Positions 32,996 to 43,196 of a stretch of DNA of 64,000 nucleotides are shown here, one piece after another; position 1 is the stretch's first letter, and the number at the start of each line of letters is the position of its first letter. The stretch comes from Symsagittifera roscoffensis (lineage: Eukaryota > Xenacoelomorpha > Acoela > Convolutidae), in assembly GCF_963678635.1 (NCBI RefSeq), contig NC_087071.1, forward strand, positions 14,540,226 to 14,604,225, written 5' to 3'. The notes below the pieces were generated by a model. That model saw only the letters and a program-made list of their open reading frames with translations, ran no database searches and was not told the DNA's origin. A program made the translations under genes and the position numbers.

Positions 32996-33568
32996 TTATA
33001 CTTCCAACTCATCCAATCGCTCCTGGAAGACTCTATTCAGCCAAGCCTGTCCCTCTATACTGTCGAAGTGGATGCCGTCGGTGGTCAGCCTGGCCTGATC
33101 CATCGCTCTCAGCTCATGTTCGGTGTCCATGAGGATCATTCTTCCGGCATTCCGATTGGCGAGATTCCTCAGAATATTGTTCCACCTGACCACTCCCTCA
33201 TTGCGCCTTCTCCCTGCCGCTGTCAAGCTTCTTGCATTCATAGGCACAGTGCAAACGGTCAGTACCGCGCAGCTGAACTTCTGCCAGAGAGTAGTGAACA
33301 AGCACACCATCATCGATTCTAATAGTGCTTCCTCCTCATCCGAACTTTTTGAGATGTTGTTCGTTCCAACCTGGATCATCACATTGGGGATCCTCCCTGG
33401 ATTCATTAGTTCCACCATCCGATATAACTGGGCTATAGTCGCTCCACCCAAGAGGTCCTCAAACTCGAGAGCACTCTGACTAAGCTGTCCCCCAGTATCA
33501 GATGGGACGTCCCAAATGGCGGTTGCTATAGGTTCACTGCCGGGTTCCAAATAGCTCGATTGAAGCAA
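32996..33568 (-). pseudogene. SGNH/GDSL hydrolase domain 1 (E3), block I frameshifted
   Basis: SGNH hydrolases are Ser esterases/lipases acting on acyl or acetyl esters. Visible here are block II (GGATIAQL, residues 41-48), block III with VGTNN (67-71), and block V with D164-x-x-H167 in TDGIHFD. The nucleophile block (LGDSLVRVL) lies at about 33,470-33,500 but in a different frame, because some 20 bp present in E4 between blocks I and II are missing. This copy is thus inactive. The length of about 190 residues fits a small SGNH esterase. Confidence 0.7.
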
Positions 33569-34685
33569 GCTCTCGGTTCTGTCTCCGGGACTCCCGTGAA
33601 GTTATATCTCATCTGATTCTTCTTCTGTACGTCTATCACTCGAGACACTTTCTTCGCTGGCATCTTCCTTATTTTTCTCTCTGGGGCCTCAGAACTCCCC
33701 ATCGGCGTCGTGTCATTAACTCTCTCTCTGTTCATCACGCTTCGAGAGACTCGCACTCTGCCCGCATCATCGATTGTTCCATAGGGTGCAGTCACCCCGG
33801 ATTCTTGTGCAGTCTTTTTGGCGACTAGTCGTCCAGCTGTCTCTATCAGCCTCTTCACCGTTTGCTCCACGACTGGATCACCCAAGGTGTCACTAGGGTC
33901 TGGGATCGTCACTCGACCTGATGCTGCCGGGAGTCGTGTTTCCATCGTCTGGCTCATCTCTCGAGGCGTCAAGAGCTCCATCGGGGACTGCCCAAGAGGA
34001 TCACTCCTTGCAGGTATCGCCTTCGCCACGGCTGTTTTCAACGCTATCCGTTCCTTATATTCCCGCCTCAAGCGCTCTGTCTCTTCGCTCTGCTTTTTGC
34101 TGCAGTCCTCGAACAATCTCTTCCACATGTCCCGATCTTCCTCCGGGCTGAGCATGGTCTTGGTCATCTCATCTAGCTCCCTTCTCATCCTCTCCAGTTC
34201 GTCTTGTACTCCATCCAGTTCTTGCATGGCTCGGTTCGTCTGAACCCGTCGTTCTACTTTCGCCCTCTTTGGTGGCACAGCTGCTCTCAGCTGTGAACTA
34301 GACGAGGCAGCCTCGCTATTCATCTCAGATTTGGGCTTGGAGGGCATAGGCATCTCACCTGGTTGATAAGTCCTAGAACTTCCCAACCCAGGTTCATTCG
34401 CCAAGTCACTCCCTGAGAGAGCCCCGTTTCTCCACCTCATCACTCTCATGTTGGGGCGGTCTAGTACTCCGCTTTCTCCATATGCTGCCATCAATAGGAC
34501 TTCCGTGGGGGGTCCCCACGGTTGTCATGTCCCAAGATGTATATTAGGGCGCTCAGCAACATGACTACCTCTGGGTCCTCCAGAGCGAAGTCTCGTTCCA
34601 TCAGCCGACGATAGATCGCATCCACCATCGGTCCCACATATGCCTCTGCCAGGTCCATCAATTCATCCAAGTTGAAGTTATCCAT
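33526..34685 (-). pseudogene. ORF2 N-terminal region (E3): helical start and coiled coil
   Basis: ORF2 appears to start at the Met codon at 34,685 (MDNFNLDELMDLAEAYV), the first one after the spacer and shared with E4. The first 64 codons end at a frame change at about 34,491. The frame 34,494-33,526 then carries a basic/Pro/Ser linker, a clear heptad coiled coil (ELDGVQDELERMRRELDEM) and a second charged helix (MWKRLFEDCSKKQSEETERL). A basic stretch follows (KIRKMPAKKVSRVIDVQKK) and then the SGNH-1 domain. The N-terminal part could serve in assembly or nucleic-acid binding; no family is recognised. Confidence 0.5.
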
Positions 34686-35067
34686 TCTGTTCTCTCAAGC
34701 TCGATTCGGTTTGATTCAAAGGTTTGACTCAAGTGAGTAATTAAACGATCAATCAGGATCTAGAAAAGAGATCACGAATGTCACACTCGCCAGTTTCACC
34801 TTAAATTCTCGTTAAAATTCATTTAAAAACAGTCAGATAAAAAGATTCTGTTCCTAAAATTAATTAACATCAATTGATCTCTAAAATTCCTAAGATTCCT
34901 AAGACCGGCATCCAGTTGTTCATGGTCACTAACCCCTTCTTACCCAAGATCTCAAAAACATAACACATAATCATAACATAACACATAACATAACATAATA
35001 CACATATCACACGCCACATAACTTAGTCTTTAGCCTATCACCCTCCTACACGTCACTCAGCCTATAA
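34686..35067 (-). other. Non-coding spacer between macro domain and ORF2 (E3)
   Basis: About 380 bp with stops in all frames, found at the same place in E4. It holds an irregular CATAACA microsatellite (about 34,955-35,035). In element orientation there is a splice-acceptor-like TTTTCTAG at 34,767-34,760, about 75 nt before the ORF2 Met, which is also present in E4. The layout would fit a separate, perhaps spliced or internally initiated, mRNA for ORF2. No promoter element is convincing. Confidence 0.5.
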
Positions 35068-35865
35068 TTAATATTTCTTATGCATATATACTTGTATATT
35101 AGTATCAGAGACTATCACGTGTACAAGCGCGTACAGCTCCCTAGGATGCAGTCGTCCTCTGTTCGGATCATACACTGTAAGCGAGAGCTCCTTCACGTCC
35201 ATTTCCAAGAGGAAATCTCTCAACCTCGTCAAGGACAAGACTAGGTTCTCTGGGTCCACGTGCTGCTTCTCCGTCGCCCTCGTCACCAAGAAGCACAGCT
35301 ATTTTCCCGTTATTTGTCATGCCGCCGGAGGTAAGGCTGCTACGCCCCCGACTCCTGGTCGTTGCTTCCAAAGGAATTCCACGTTTTTGTATTCTCTCTT
35401 AAAATCAGCCGCTAACGCTCTCCTAAAACTCATGTCTGCTGTGATTGCTATCGCGCATGTTCTATTTGTGAGTATGAAATCAGTGTCTGTTAATATTATG
35501 TTTCTTGAATACTCATTTGGTAGGTTAAAATATGACTTATCTACCCTCCCTATGTCAGGTTTCCTACGTTCTTCGCCTATTTCTGCTTCTAAGTCTCCTG
35601 TCTCTCTTGCTATTCTGAAATTTTTTATCAGGTTTTTAGTGTGGGTAAGTCCTCCCCCCACTCCACGGACAAAATTATCCTTCGACGTCCCCGTCGATCG
35701 CATACCGGATATCAAGTCGAGGTTAGAAGCCGGAATGAGAAGTCGTCCCTCCTTGGCAGCCCATGAAAGATCACCCCGTTCGGTCTTGATGTATTTCATG
35801 CTTTCATGATCTACGTCTTGAATCGTGACGCTGGTCTCTTTAGGGTCTGATGTCATTTCGTTCAA
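35068..35865 (-). pseudogene. Macro domain (E3), with two in-frame stops
   Basis: Pieces 35,865-35,317 and 35,289-35,068 lie in the same frame, separated by two stop codons at the place where E4 reads SQIPGKYLCFL. The motif order is as in E4: NRTCAIAITADMSF, then FKREYKNVEFLW, VTRATEKQHVDPENL and LTVYDPNRGRLHPRELYALV. E3 keeps about 30 residues before the domain (QDVDHESMKYIKT...) that E4 has lost. The stops make it non-functional as one protein. Confidence 0.6.
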
Positions 35866-35869
35866 ACTT

Positions 35870-36560
35870 CCAAGATTCGCAGATTTGTAAGATCTTGTTC
35901 GTAGGACTCCAATTGCTCCTCGTCGAAATCTACTTCGGGTTTCGACCTAACCTCGATCCATTCCTGGTCGTGATCATCTACTATGTCGATATCTTGTGAG
36001 ACTTTTATGCTTTCAGACCCACCGTTTCTTCCACTATCTTTTTCAGGTCTATCCTATCTACTACAAAGTCGTCACCGTAACTGTTGTATTTCTTTCTAGG
36101 TCTTCTCCCGTCGCCTTGTCGAGTCTGCATTATGAACGGGAGATCTGGTTCCGAATTTTTGGGAACCTCTGTTTGTTCGGGATCCTGCCAATCTTCCTCT
36201 GCGTAGGGTAAGGTTTTATCATCTGCTTCGATCACCTCGTTTGGATCCAGGTCCAGTGGTGTATTTGTTCCATCCTCTACGACTTCGTTTCCATCGTTCT
36301 TCTCCCTGGTGTCTTTCTCGTTGACTTTGCTAGCAGGATCCATCATCAGATAGTCGCCTTCTCCCATGTCTGCAGGTATACACCAATCTTCTGTCGATGG
36401 ATTGTGTATCTTAATGTTCTCGTAGTGGACGGCTCGGCCAGTACTCAGTCTATAAAAACGTACCTCCTGGTGCACTTCTGTAATCATGAAGGATCCCCTC
36501 CACTTTTTAGGAGCTTTTTCGTCCCTTTCGCTTGTATAACGTTCTGAAATCCCCATACGT
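35870..36560 (-). pseudogene. Integrase C-terminal tail and acidic linker (E3)
   Basis: YSVGDYVWGFQNVIQ and, after a frame change near 36,490-36,550, PKKWRGSFMITEV form a GPY/F-type module as found at the C-terminus of many Ty3/gypsy integrases. A long acidic, Asn/Asp/Glu-rich segment follows (DLDPNEVIEADDKTLPYAEE), then a basic TRQGDGRRPRKKYNSYGDDF block. The frame runs to a stop at 36,005. Confidence 0.6.
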
Positions 36561-37330
36561 AGTCTCCCACCGAGTAAGCTTTTGCACCAGCTGCATTCTT
36601 GTCGAATTTTTTCCTCTGCGTTGCCTGTGCTTGCTGAGTATTTCGTCTACACAAATCGCTCAACTCCTGTTGACGTCTGATCACATCCCCCACGTAAACC
36701 TGCGGAAACGTTTTCTTTCCCTCATACTCTGGGTAGAAAAAGGTTAAGGGTAAAGACTTCTCATGTCCAGTTAGCGTCATGTGTGGACTAACCCCTGTGG
36801 TGGAGCGTTGCGTGCTATTATAGGCTCCCCTCACCTGTGGAAGGTATCTGTCCCAATTGATCGTGTACCTGGAACAATATACCCTCAGCATCGACACTAA
36901 CGTTCTATTCTGTCTTTCCACTAAGCCATTCGTCTGAGGGTGGTATGTCGTGGAGTGAGCTTGAGCAACCTGTGAGCGTCTCATAAGCTCTCTCGTAAGC
37001 TCTCCTACAAAAGCTGTTCCATTATCCGATTGAAACGCCATCGGACAACCGTGTCTCGCTATCCACGTATTGATCAGATGGTCGCATGTCTCCTCCGCCG
37101 AGGCAGTTATGACACATACTTCGTGTAGTGATCTATCATGACCGGGACTTGGTTATAACCGCTGTCTGTCATGAATATCTTCTGGTGATATATCTGCACC
37201 ACCTCGTTGAATTCAGACGACTCTATCGACTGTAAAGGAAATCGCAATTTATTTGGATCCTTCACTGTTGGCATGACAGGCACGATGTTATCCACTTCTC
37301 GCATGCGTTTTTCATTCCAGGCCACTCAAA
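36484..37330 (-). pseudogene. Integrase catalytic core (E3), first Asp replaced
   Basis: The core is split into 37,325-37,107 and 37,041-36,484. The second Asp (FQSDNGTAFVG) and the Glu (GLVERQNRTL) are 35 residues apart. At the first catalytic position E3 reads VVQIYHQKI where E4 and E2 have Asp. That change alone should abolish strand transfer. A small loss between the pieces removes the segment where E4 reads AVPCITASAEETC. Confidence 0.75.
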
Positions 37331-39115
37331 GCGCTTAAGGATCCTCTGATACACTTTGCCGATCCCTTGATGGCCCATCTGATCATGCGACCTGAATAAT
37401 AGTTCTGTCTGATAGAGTTGCGGCAACACTATGGCTTTATACTTGTATGAGACTTTGTCTTCTTCTCTTCTCTTGCAAGCCACAATCCCGTCCTTGTTCA
37501 GATATAATCTCTCCTCCTTCTGCATGAAGTATTGTCTCAGGATCCGATAACTGTCCTCTTCCAGGTCACCTTTGTCTGGTGCACCCTTTTCTATCCACAT
37601 TTTCAGGTTAGTTGTCATGCGGTCATTTCTCTGCGCCCTTAGTAGGTCCGAGAGTCTGTATCTCGCCTTCAAATATGTCTTCATGAGCCTCATTTGACAA
37701 TTCATCTCATTGGGCTGGTGTGTGTCTTCTTCCATCTTTACGCACCAAATCTTCGCCAACGGTTGTGTTTCTTGTTTGAACGGCTGACGATCAGTCCTGA
37801 TTACCTCTTTGTGCGGCAACAGACTTATCGACCGCTTCGATACCGCTATCGTTTCCAAATCATCCGCTGCGTTGTCAAAGATCCTTTCACTTGGTATGAG
37901 GTAGCGATCACTGTCAGGATCTTGGTACACTTCTCTATCCAGATTCCTTGCGCGAGTTTCCACTAGCAGTGTGTGGATCGCTAGTTCTGACAGTTTTGAT
38001 CCCGAGCTCGAGTTCCTGTCTGAGTATGTGTCCATACTTGAACTCCTGGAATCTTCATCCAGTGAAGAGTCTGTGATGGAGTCTGCACCCTCCTTCAGAT
38101 CAGGTCCGTACCTTCTCCGCATCCATCTTAACTCCCCGGACAAAACTTTGTTCCCTAGGTCCTGTTTCTTGTCAGGCTTTTTTTCAACTATCTCAGAATC
38201 CCCGGACATACTTCCTTGTCCCGGATGTTGATCTCGAACTCGCCGGTCTATTTTACCATTTGTCTCCCCGGACAAACAATCTTGCTCCAGTTCTCGTTCA
38301 ACCTTCTCACCTTCTCCATCTTGGTCCTCTAAGGTAACGGTTTTCGTTCGCGTAACGTTACCCTTCTCTTTTCGACCGTATGAAGTACTCAATAAGACCT
38401 CTTGGGGTATTGAGGACACTAGCTGCTGAACTATTGACCTACAATCCCTCTCGTTGTCTTTGTGTTGTCGTATTGACGGCATGATCTCCACCTTCTCACT
38501 GACTGTCAGTGATGCCATGGCTGCCGCCCACTCGGGGTCATCTCTGCTAAATTCTCTCTCTAACAATCCACCCAGCATCCGCATCACTTGCGGTGTGACC
38601 TGCACCGTTTTGTCCAGTAATGAGCGGCTGTTTATGTCCATGCGAGAGAGTTCCTGCTGGATCAGGTTTGAGCGCAGCAACAGATCCAAGGGCACTGGGT
38701 CCCTTTTGGATAGGATTTTTATCTCGGCTGCTTTTTCGACAGGTAGCTCAGGATGCCCTGGAATTGGATTTCCAGACTTATCTGACCATCTCGTTAAGGG
38801 AAGCGCTTCATAAGTTTCTTTGTCCAGATACGAGAATCCCTCCTTTATTTCTGCTTGATTGGCTTGCTTCTGCTCCAATCTTTCATAGAACTCAGTTTTC
38901 TTACTGAGGTTGTCAGCATTCTGGTGTTTGTCACGCATCCTGTGCTCGATTATCATATGGTAGCCATCCAATCTTACTATCCATCTACCAATATAACTCT
39001 GATCCATCGAGTAGGTCTTCAACCAGGATAACGCTCTGTTGTCCCTGCGTAACTTGAAGAGAGCGCTCGCCAAGTATGCACGGTACTTTTCCACGAAAGT
39101 GACTACTGCAAACAT
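37262..39115 (-). pseudogene. RNase H end, pol linker and integrase zinc finger (E3)
   Basis: This is the longest undamaged frame of E3 (617 codons). It begins in RNase H (MFAVVTFVEKYRAY, RRDNRALSWLKT, DKHQNADNLSK with the Asp pair and the late active-site segment). Then comes a linker of about 400 residues that is unusually long for Ty3/gypsy pol, with Asp/Ser-rich stretches (TYSDRNSSSGSKLSEL) and several predicted helices. It ends in the integrase HHCC finger (HDQMGHQG ... CLSCQQ). The linker has no known motif. Downstream the frame is lost. Confidence 0.7.
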
Positions 39116-39291
39116 TTCTGCTTTTGGTGCACCATTTCAGCGTCACTCAAGACCCATTCAATTCTTGTTCCTGATGCAATATTCCTGAGATGGCTACTAC
39201 CGACGCGTCTGTGTCAAGAACATACATGCCATCTCCTGGAGGCATGTCTAGTACTGGCGCTTCGCACAGTTCCCGTTTTATGTTCTCGAAG

Positions 39292-40400
39292 TCAACCTGT
39301 GCTTTCATCGTTCCATTCGAACTTCTTCCCTTTGTTGCGCATCAGCCTCTGCATTAAGTACACCTTGTCCGCATATCCTTTGATGAAATCACGGTAATAA
39401 TTAGCAAACCCTAGGAAGTTCATTAGCTGTGTGTCCGTTCTCAGAGACTTCCATGTCAACACAGCCTCTACTGCTTCCGGATCCGGCCTCACACCATGCC
39501 TGTCCACCATTCTTCCCAGGTACTTAGTCGAATCCCTAAGGATTTCACATTTTGATGGTTTGCATTTCAAGCCTGCTCTTTTCATGCATCCAAAGACCTC
39601 ATCGAGCCTATCAATGTGGTCTTCCAGGGTCGGTGTCGCTATGACTACGTCATCCACGTAATACATCACGAGATTCCAGTACTTTTTGGTCACCCCGATC
39701 AAAGCCTGAGCCATCAGTCTTTTAAAAGTGGCCATTGCATTGCACAAGTCGAAGGGAGTCCGCTTCCACTGGTACAATCCCAGTTCGCTTGCGAATCCGG
39801 TTTTCTCTCTTTCCTTCTTCCGCAGAGGGACCTGCCAGAAAGCCGACCCAAGTCCAGTGTTGTGAAGAACTTGGCATCACCATGTTTGGAGAGGCTCTCG
39901 TCTAATCGCGGTATCGGGTACGCATCTTTTATCGTCACCGCGTTCAAATAGCGAAAGTCGCAACAAAATCTTAACTGCCCCTTTTCTTTTTCGCCATTAC
40001 CACCCCGCAAGCCCACGGCAATTTCGAGGGTTCTATCATGTCGTACTCGAGCAGCATTTCGATTTCCGCTCGGCACGCTTCCGACTTGTGTGGCGTCTTT
40101 CGTCTCGCGCCCTCTCTGTGCGGAACGGCACCTTCTTCCACTTCAATTTCGTGTTCGACGAAGTTACAGCAACCGATATCCGCTTTATGTTTCGAAAATA
40201 TATCTGCGTTCCGATTTAAAACGTCCAGCAATTTTCGAAATCTCCCTCACCTACTTTCCCTTTTAAATGTTCTATCTCTGGCGAAACCGGTTTGTCAGAA
40301 TCCAGTTCATATGACGAGGGGCGTTCCGGAAAATTCGAGCAGCTCGATAAGCCGTCATCCGTTTCGGACTTCATTGAAAACAATTTAATAATAGATTTGA
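39292..40400 (-). pseudogene. Reverse transcriptase (E3)
   Basis: RT copies element RNA into DNA. Fragments 40,231-39,971, 40,076-39,714 and 39,777-39,292 give the N-terminal KTPHKSEACRAEIEMLLEYD, fingers (RFCCDFRYLNAVTIKDAYPI), motif A (FFTTLDLG), motif B changed to PFDLCNA, motif C (YYVDDVVIATPTLEDH) and the thumb (KYLGRMVDRHGVRPDPEAVE). Three frame changes break it. PFDL in place of PFGL is unusual and would probably harm the active site. Confidence 0.8.
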
Positions 40401-40503
40401 ATTCATTAATCCTGTTCAAAATTTTATCTTTATTGGCATGATAAGGACAGTCTTTCACATTATGTTTCTTCAAGTTTTGTGTCTCCTCATATTCTGTCCT
40501 CAC
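40216..40503 (-). pseudogene. Protease-RT linker (E3)
   Basis: A charged segment before RT with NVKDCPYHANKDKILNRI and an acidic SDKPVSPEIEHLKGK part, found also in E4 (60,621-60,325). No known motif. It would be part of Pol between protease and RT. Confidence 0.5.
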
Positions 40504-40506
40504 CGG

Positions 40507-41615
40507 CTAAGCGTAACCAAGCTTCCTTCCACGCTGGATTGAAACCTTGGTGTCCAGTGTGTTCAATAACACACTGCCACACAGTCCGTTTCGCGTTACC
40601 GAGAAGCTCCGGCCTAAAATCACCGAACTCTGACTATTTGGATTCGGTAATAAGCAAAGCTGTTTACTATCACTTAACAAATTCAAATATCTCATTCTAA
40701 AAATTGCCACCACAGCTTGTCCTGGCTGTAGTTTTATTTTTCTATCTAAAAAATGTGGCACCTTGTTTCCGTCTGTTTTTATCCTATTAATTGGTTTCTT
40801 AACATACTTCCGGTCCGGGTTTCTAAACCGTATCAGACCGTTGTTCAAGTCAATCATCACGTCAAAATTCCTGACAATTTCTCAGCCCAAGATGAATTGG
40901 TCGGCGTCGTCTAAAATCTCTACTACCAGGAAACTCATCCATAGATCTCGTCATCATATGTGGAGAACCGTTATCGGAGTTCTTCCGGCCACGTAAATCG
41001 CCCCTCGGTTGGCTGCGGTCAGCCGGAGATTCGTCGGAATTAGATCTACCCTCGTGAATCCCATTCTTTCCCAAGTTTTTATCGGCATTATGCTCACTAC
41101 CGCTCCTGTGTCTAGAAGCCCTGTGACTCCGGTTTTCTTGCCATTGGTGTCAAGCAGATGTGCTGTCACATCAGGTCGTATCCAATGTGTACCGCGTCTT
41201 GCTCCATCATGGCGTCATGGCCTATCCTGCGGACTTTGAGTTCCTCCTCCCCCAAATAGATCTGCCCTATTTGGTCACTGTCTGTTGTCACATAAGTCCT
41301 AGTGTAGATACTGATTCCATCTACGTTCAGCATCACTTGATACGGCCCATAGACTTCCACGTAGCGTCCATGAAGTTTCTTTATGCGAGGGCCACCTGTT
41401 GTTAGTAGTGCTCGCACATCTCTCGACTCAGTGCGTGGCTCCACCTGTCTCAGATAATCTGCATATGTGTCCAAATGCATCAAAGTGAACTCTGATGGTT
41501 CACTCAGATTTCTGATTACTTGGTGTCCAGCCACCGAGATTATCGACTGTATCTTGCTTCCTTGCGGCACCATGCCGAATCTGTGACCGGAGATCACATT
41601 AAGTTTAATGCTCAA
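40507..41615 (-). pseudogene. Retroviral-type aspartic protease (E3)
   Basis: Fragments 41,615-41,166, 41,169-40,954 and 40,860-40,507 give the upstream SVAGHQVIRNLSEPSEF, the catalytic LLDTGAVVSIMP, ANRGAIYVAGRTPITVL, and NNGLIRFRNPDRKYVKKPI. The ILG-type segment near 40,880 is interrupted by a stop (ILG*EIVRNFDV reading). The protein would cut Gag-Pol. Two or more frame changes show that it is not functional. Confidence 0.75.
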
Positions 41616-41733
41616 ACTGTTGGTGCTTTTGTCTCTTCAACCTCCGTTGCTTCGAAGGTATTGAGTTGCTCCTGTAGTTTCTCATTTTCCAGTTCGAGTT
41701 TCACTTTTTGTTCGATCTCATTTGTCACCAGCT

Positions 41734-43196
41734 CTATTGCACTCTGTTTATAGCATCCTTTGCAGCTGCTCTATAATCAATCTTGTAGTCATCGGTCGCA
41801 GTCACTGGTTCCGGTTCACATGTCTCTTCAGTTACCGCTTGCATTTTCTTCGTCACCAGTTCTTGCGGTTTGTCTTTTCTGCGCGCCTCTGCTTCACTCA
41901 ACAGGCGAGCCTTGCTGGCTTTCACTCCTGACAAAGCCTCTTCTTGCCTTGGATGTTTGATGTCTGCCACTCACCCCAGAAATGCGGACAATCTGATTTA
42001 AAATGACCTTCCAAGTTGCAAAAGAAACCCATCGGGCCGAATTTCGCAACTACTCCTCTCATGAAATCCTCATGGTCAACTTCTGACGCATCTTCGTCCT
42101 CGAGGCCACAGCCCATTGCTTTCATGCCTTGTTTGTAAGTTGGCCATGCTGACACATGATGGTCTGTTGAACTGCAATTGGCACAGGAGAGTCTCTTGTC
42201 CATATCATCCCTCGGTTTGTACCAGTTGTTCCCTTGGTTTGCTGGCCGATTGTTAAAATTACCATAATTTTTCTTATAATAACCAGATCTCGAAGGACGT
42301 TTCAAAAAATATATATTCTTTTGACTTGAGCCTCAACTCCTCTGGTGTTGGCGCATTGGTTGATAGTGGAGTGTTGCCAGCATTGTTCGAAGTTCATCAT
42401 TCTTCACACCATCGATGAATATTGAGGCTACTGCCAGGTTCATCCTTCGATTTCACTCATCCGGTTGGCTGCGTCTTCTCAGCATTTCCAAGTCGTCTAG
42501 AAACTTGTCTATCGTTTCATCCTCTCGCTGCCTCCGTTTCTCGAAGCTCATCATCGTCTGGTGCCCCTGCACCCCTGATCCAAAATGGTTTAACAAGATT
42601 TAGTTTTTTTTCGGCTGTGTCACGCTGATGTTGCTTCTTAACCATGACACAGTTCAAGGCTGTCCCTTCCAAGTTACTGGTGAGCGCACTGCATTCTTGT
42701 CTTTCCGACAAGTCCTCTTCCTCGAAATGCAGTTTCATTACCTCTATCCAGGTATCAATACAGCCGTCAGATTCGTCTTTATAGCATCTTGGTTTCTTAA
42801 AGACTCTTCTGGACATCTCACTGCGTTCATTGGTTCTGGATAACCTTTTAAGGAATGTCTCCAAAGACCTGTTCATGGGTTCAAAGGTTGTGGCCATTGC
42901 CGTAGCATCACTTGAGTGTTCTGCCTGAGTTTCGTCACCCCTTTCTAATGGTTCTCTATTTGGTGCATCCCTACAATCCGAATCAACGCGACTATTCCCT
43001 CCTTGGCCCACATGAACCTTCACTGGGCTGGCATTTCTCCTGTTACTGGGATCACATCTCCCAGTTGCATGTGTGCCTTGTGTCGGTCTTTCATTCGAGG
43101 TCTGTCTGTTCCCTGTTGAACTTGCCCTACTTTTGGGGCCCCATTTTCTATGATCACATGTGGTATAGCCTGATGAGCTGCCCCTGCATCTAGTGG
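41734..43196 (-). pseudogene. Gag (E3), 5'-truncated
   Basis: The capsid-like part at 43,196-42,517 starts abruptly at the LTR of E4: the frame of the first 8 codons upstream is LTR sequence, not gag. CDATAMATxFEPMNRSLET and TSNLEGTALNCVMVKK match E4. The nucleocapsid part (42,305-41,922) has two CCHC knuckles, each damaged: CANCSSTDHHVSAWP has Trp for the last Cys, and GFFCNLEGHFKSDC has Gly for the first. A basic/helical tail (KARLLSEAEARRKDK) leads to the protease. Frames change three times. Confidence 0.75.

Larger units (their letters stand above)
21500..43196 (-). mobile_element. E3: giant Ty3/gypsy-type element, 5'-truncated at gag
   Basis: On the - strand this reads gag, PR, RT, RNase H, integrase, macro, spacer, ORF2 and LTR. 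The internal part from the gag truncation to the purine tract next to the inner LTR is about 16.8 kb, even with an SGNH-2 deletion. The 3' end is tandemly duplicated. The 5' LTR and the first part of gag are absent because E4 begins abruptly at 43,197. The coding regions carry many stops and frameshifts, so it is not autonomous. Confidence 0.85.

Noticed and set aside
35068-35865. An ordinary integrase chromodomain after the GPY/F module
   Set aside because: The region after the acidic linker lacks the aromatic residues and size of a chromodomain (about 50 residues) and fits the macro-domain strand/helix order instead.
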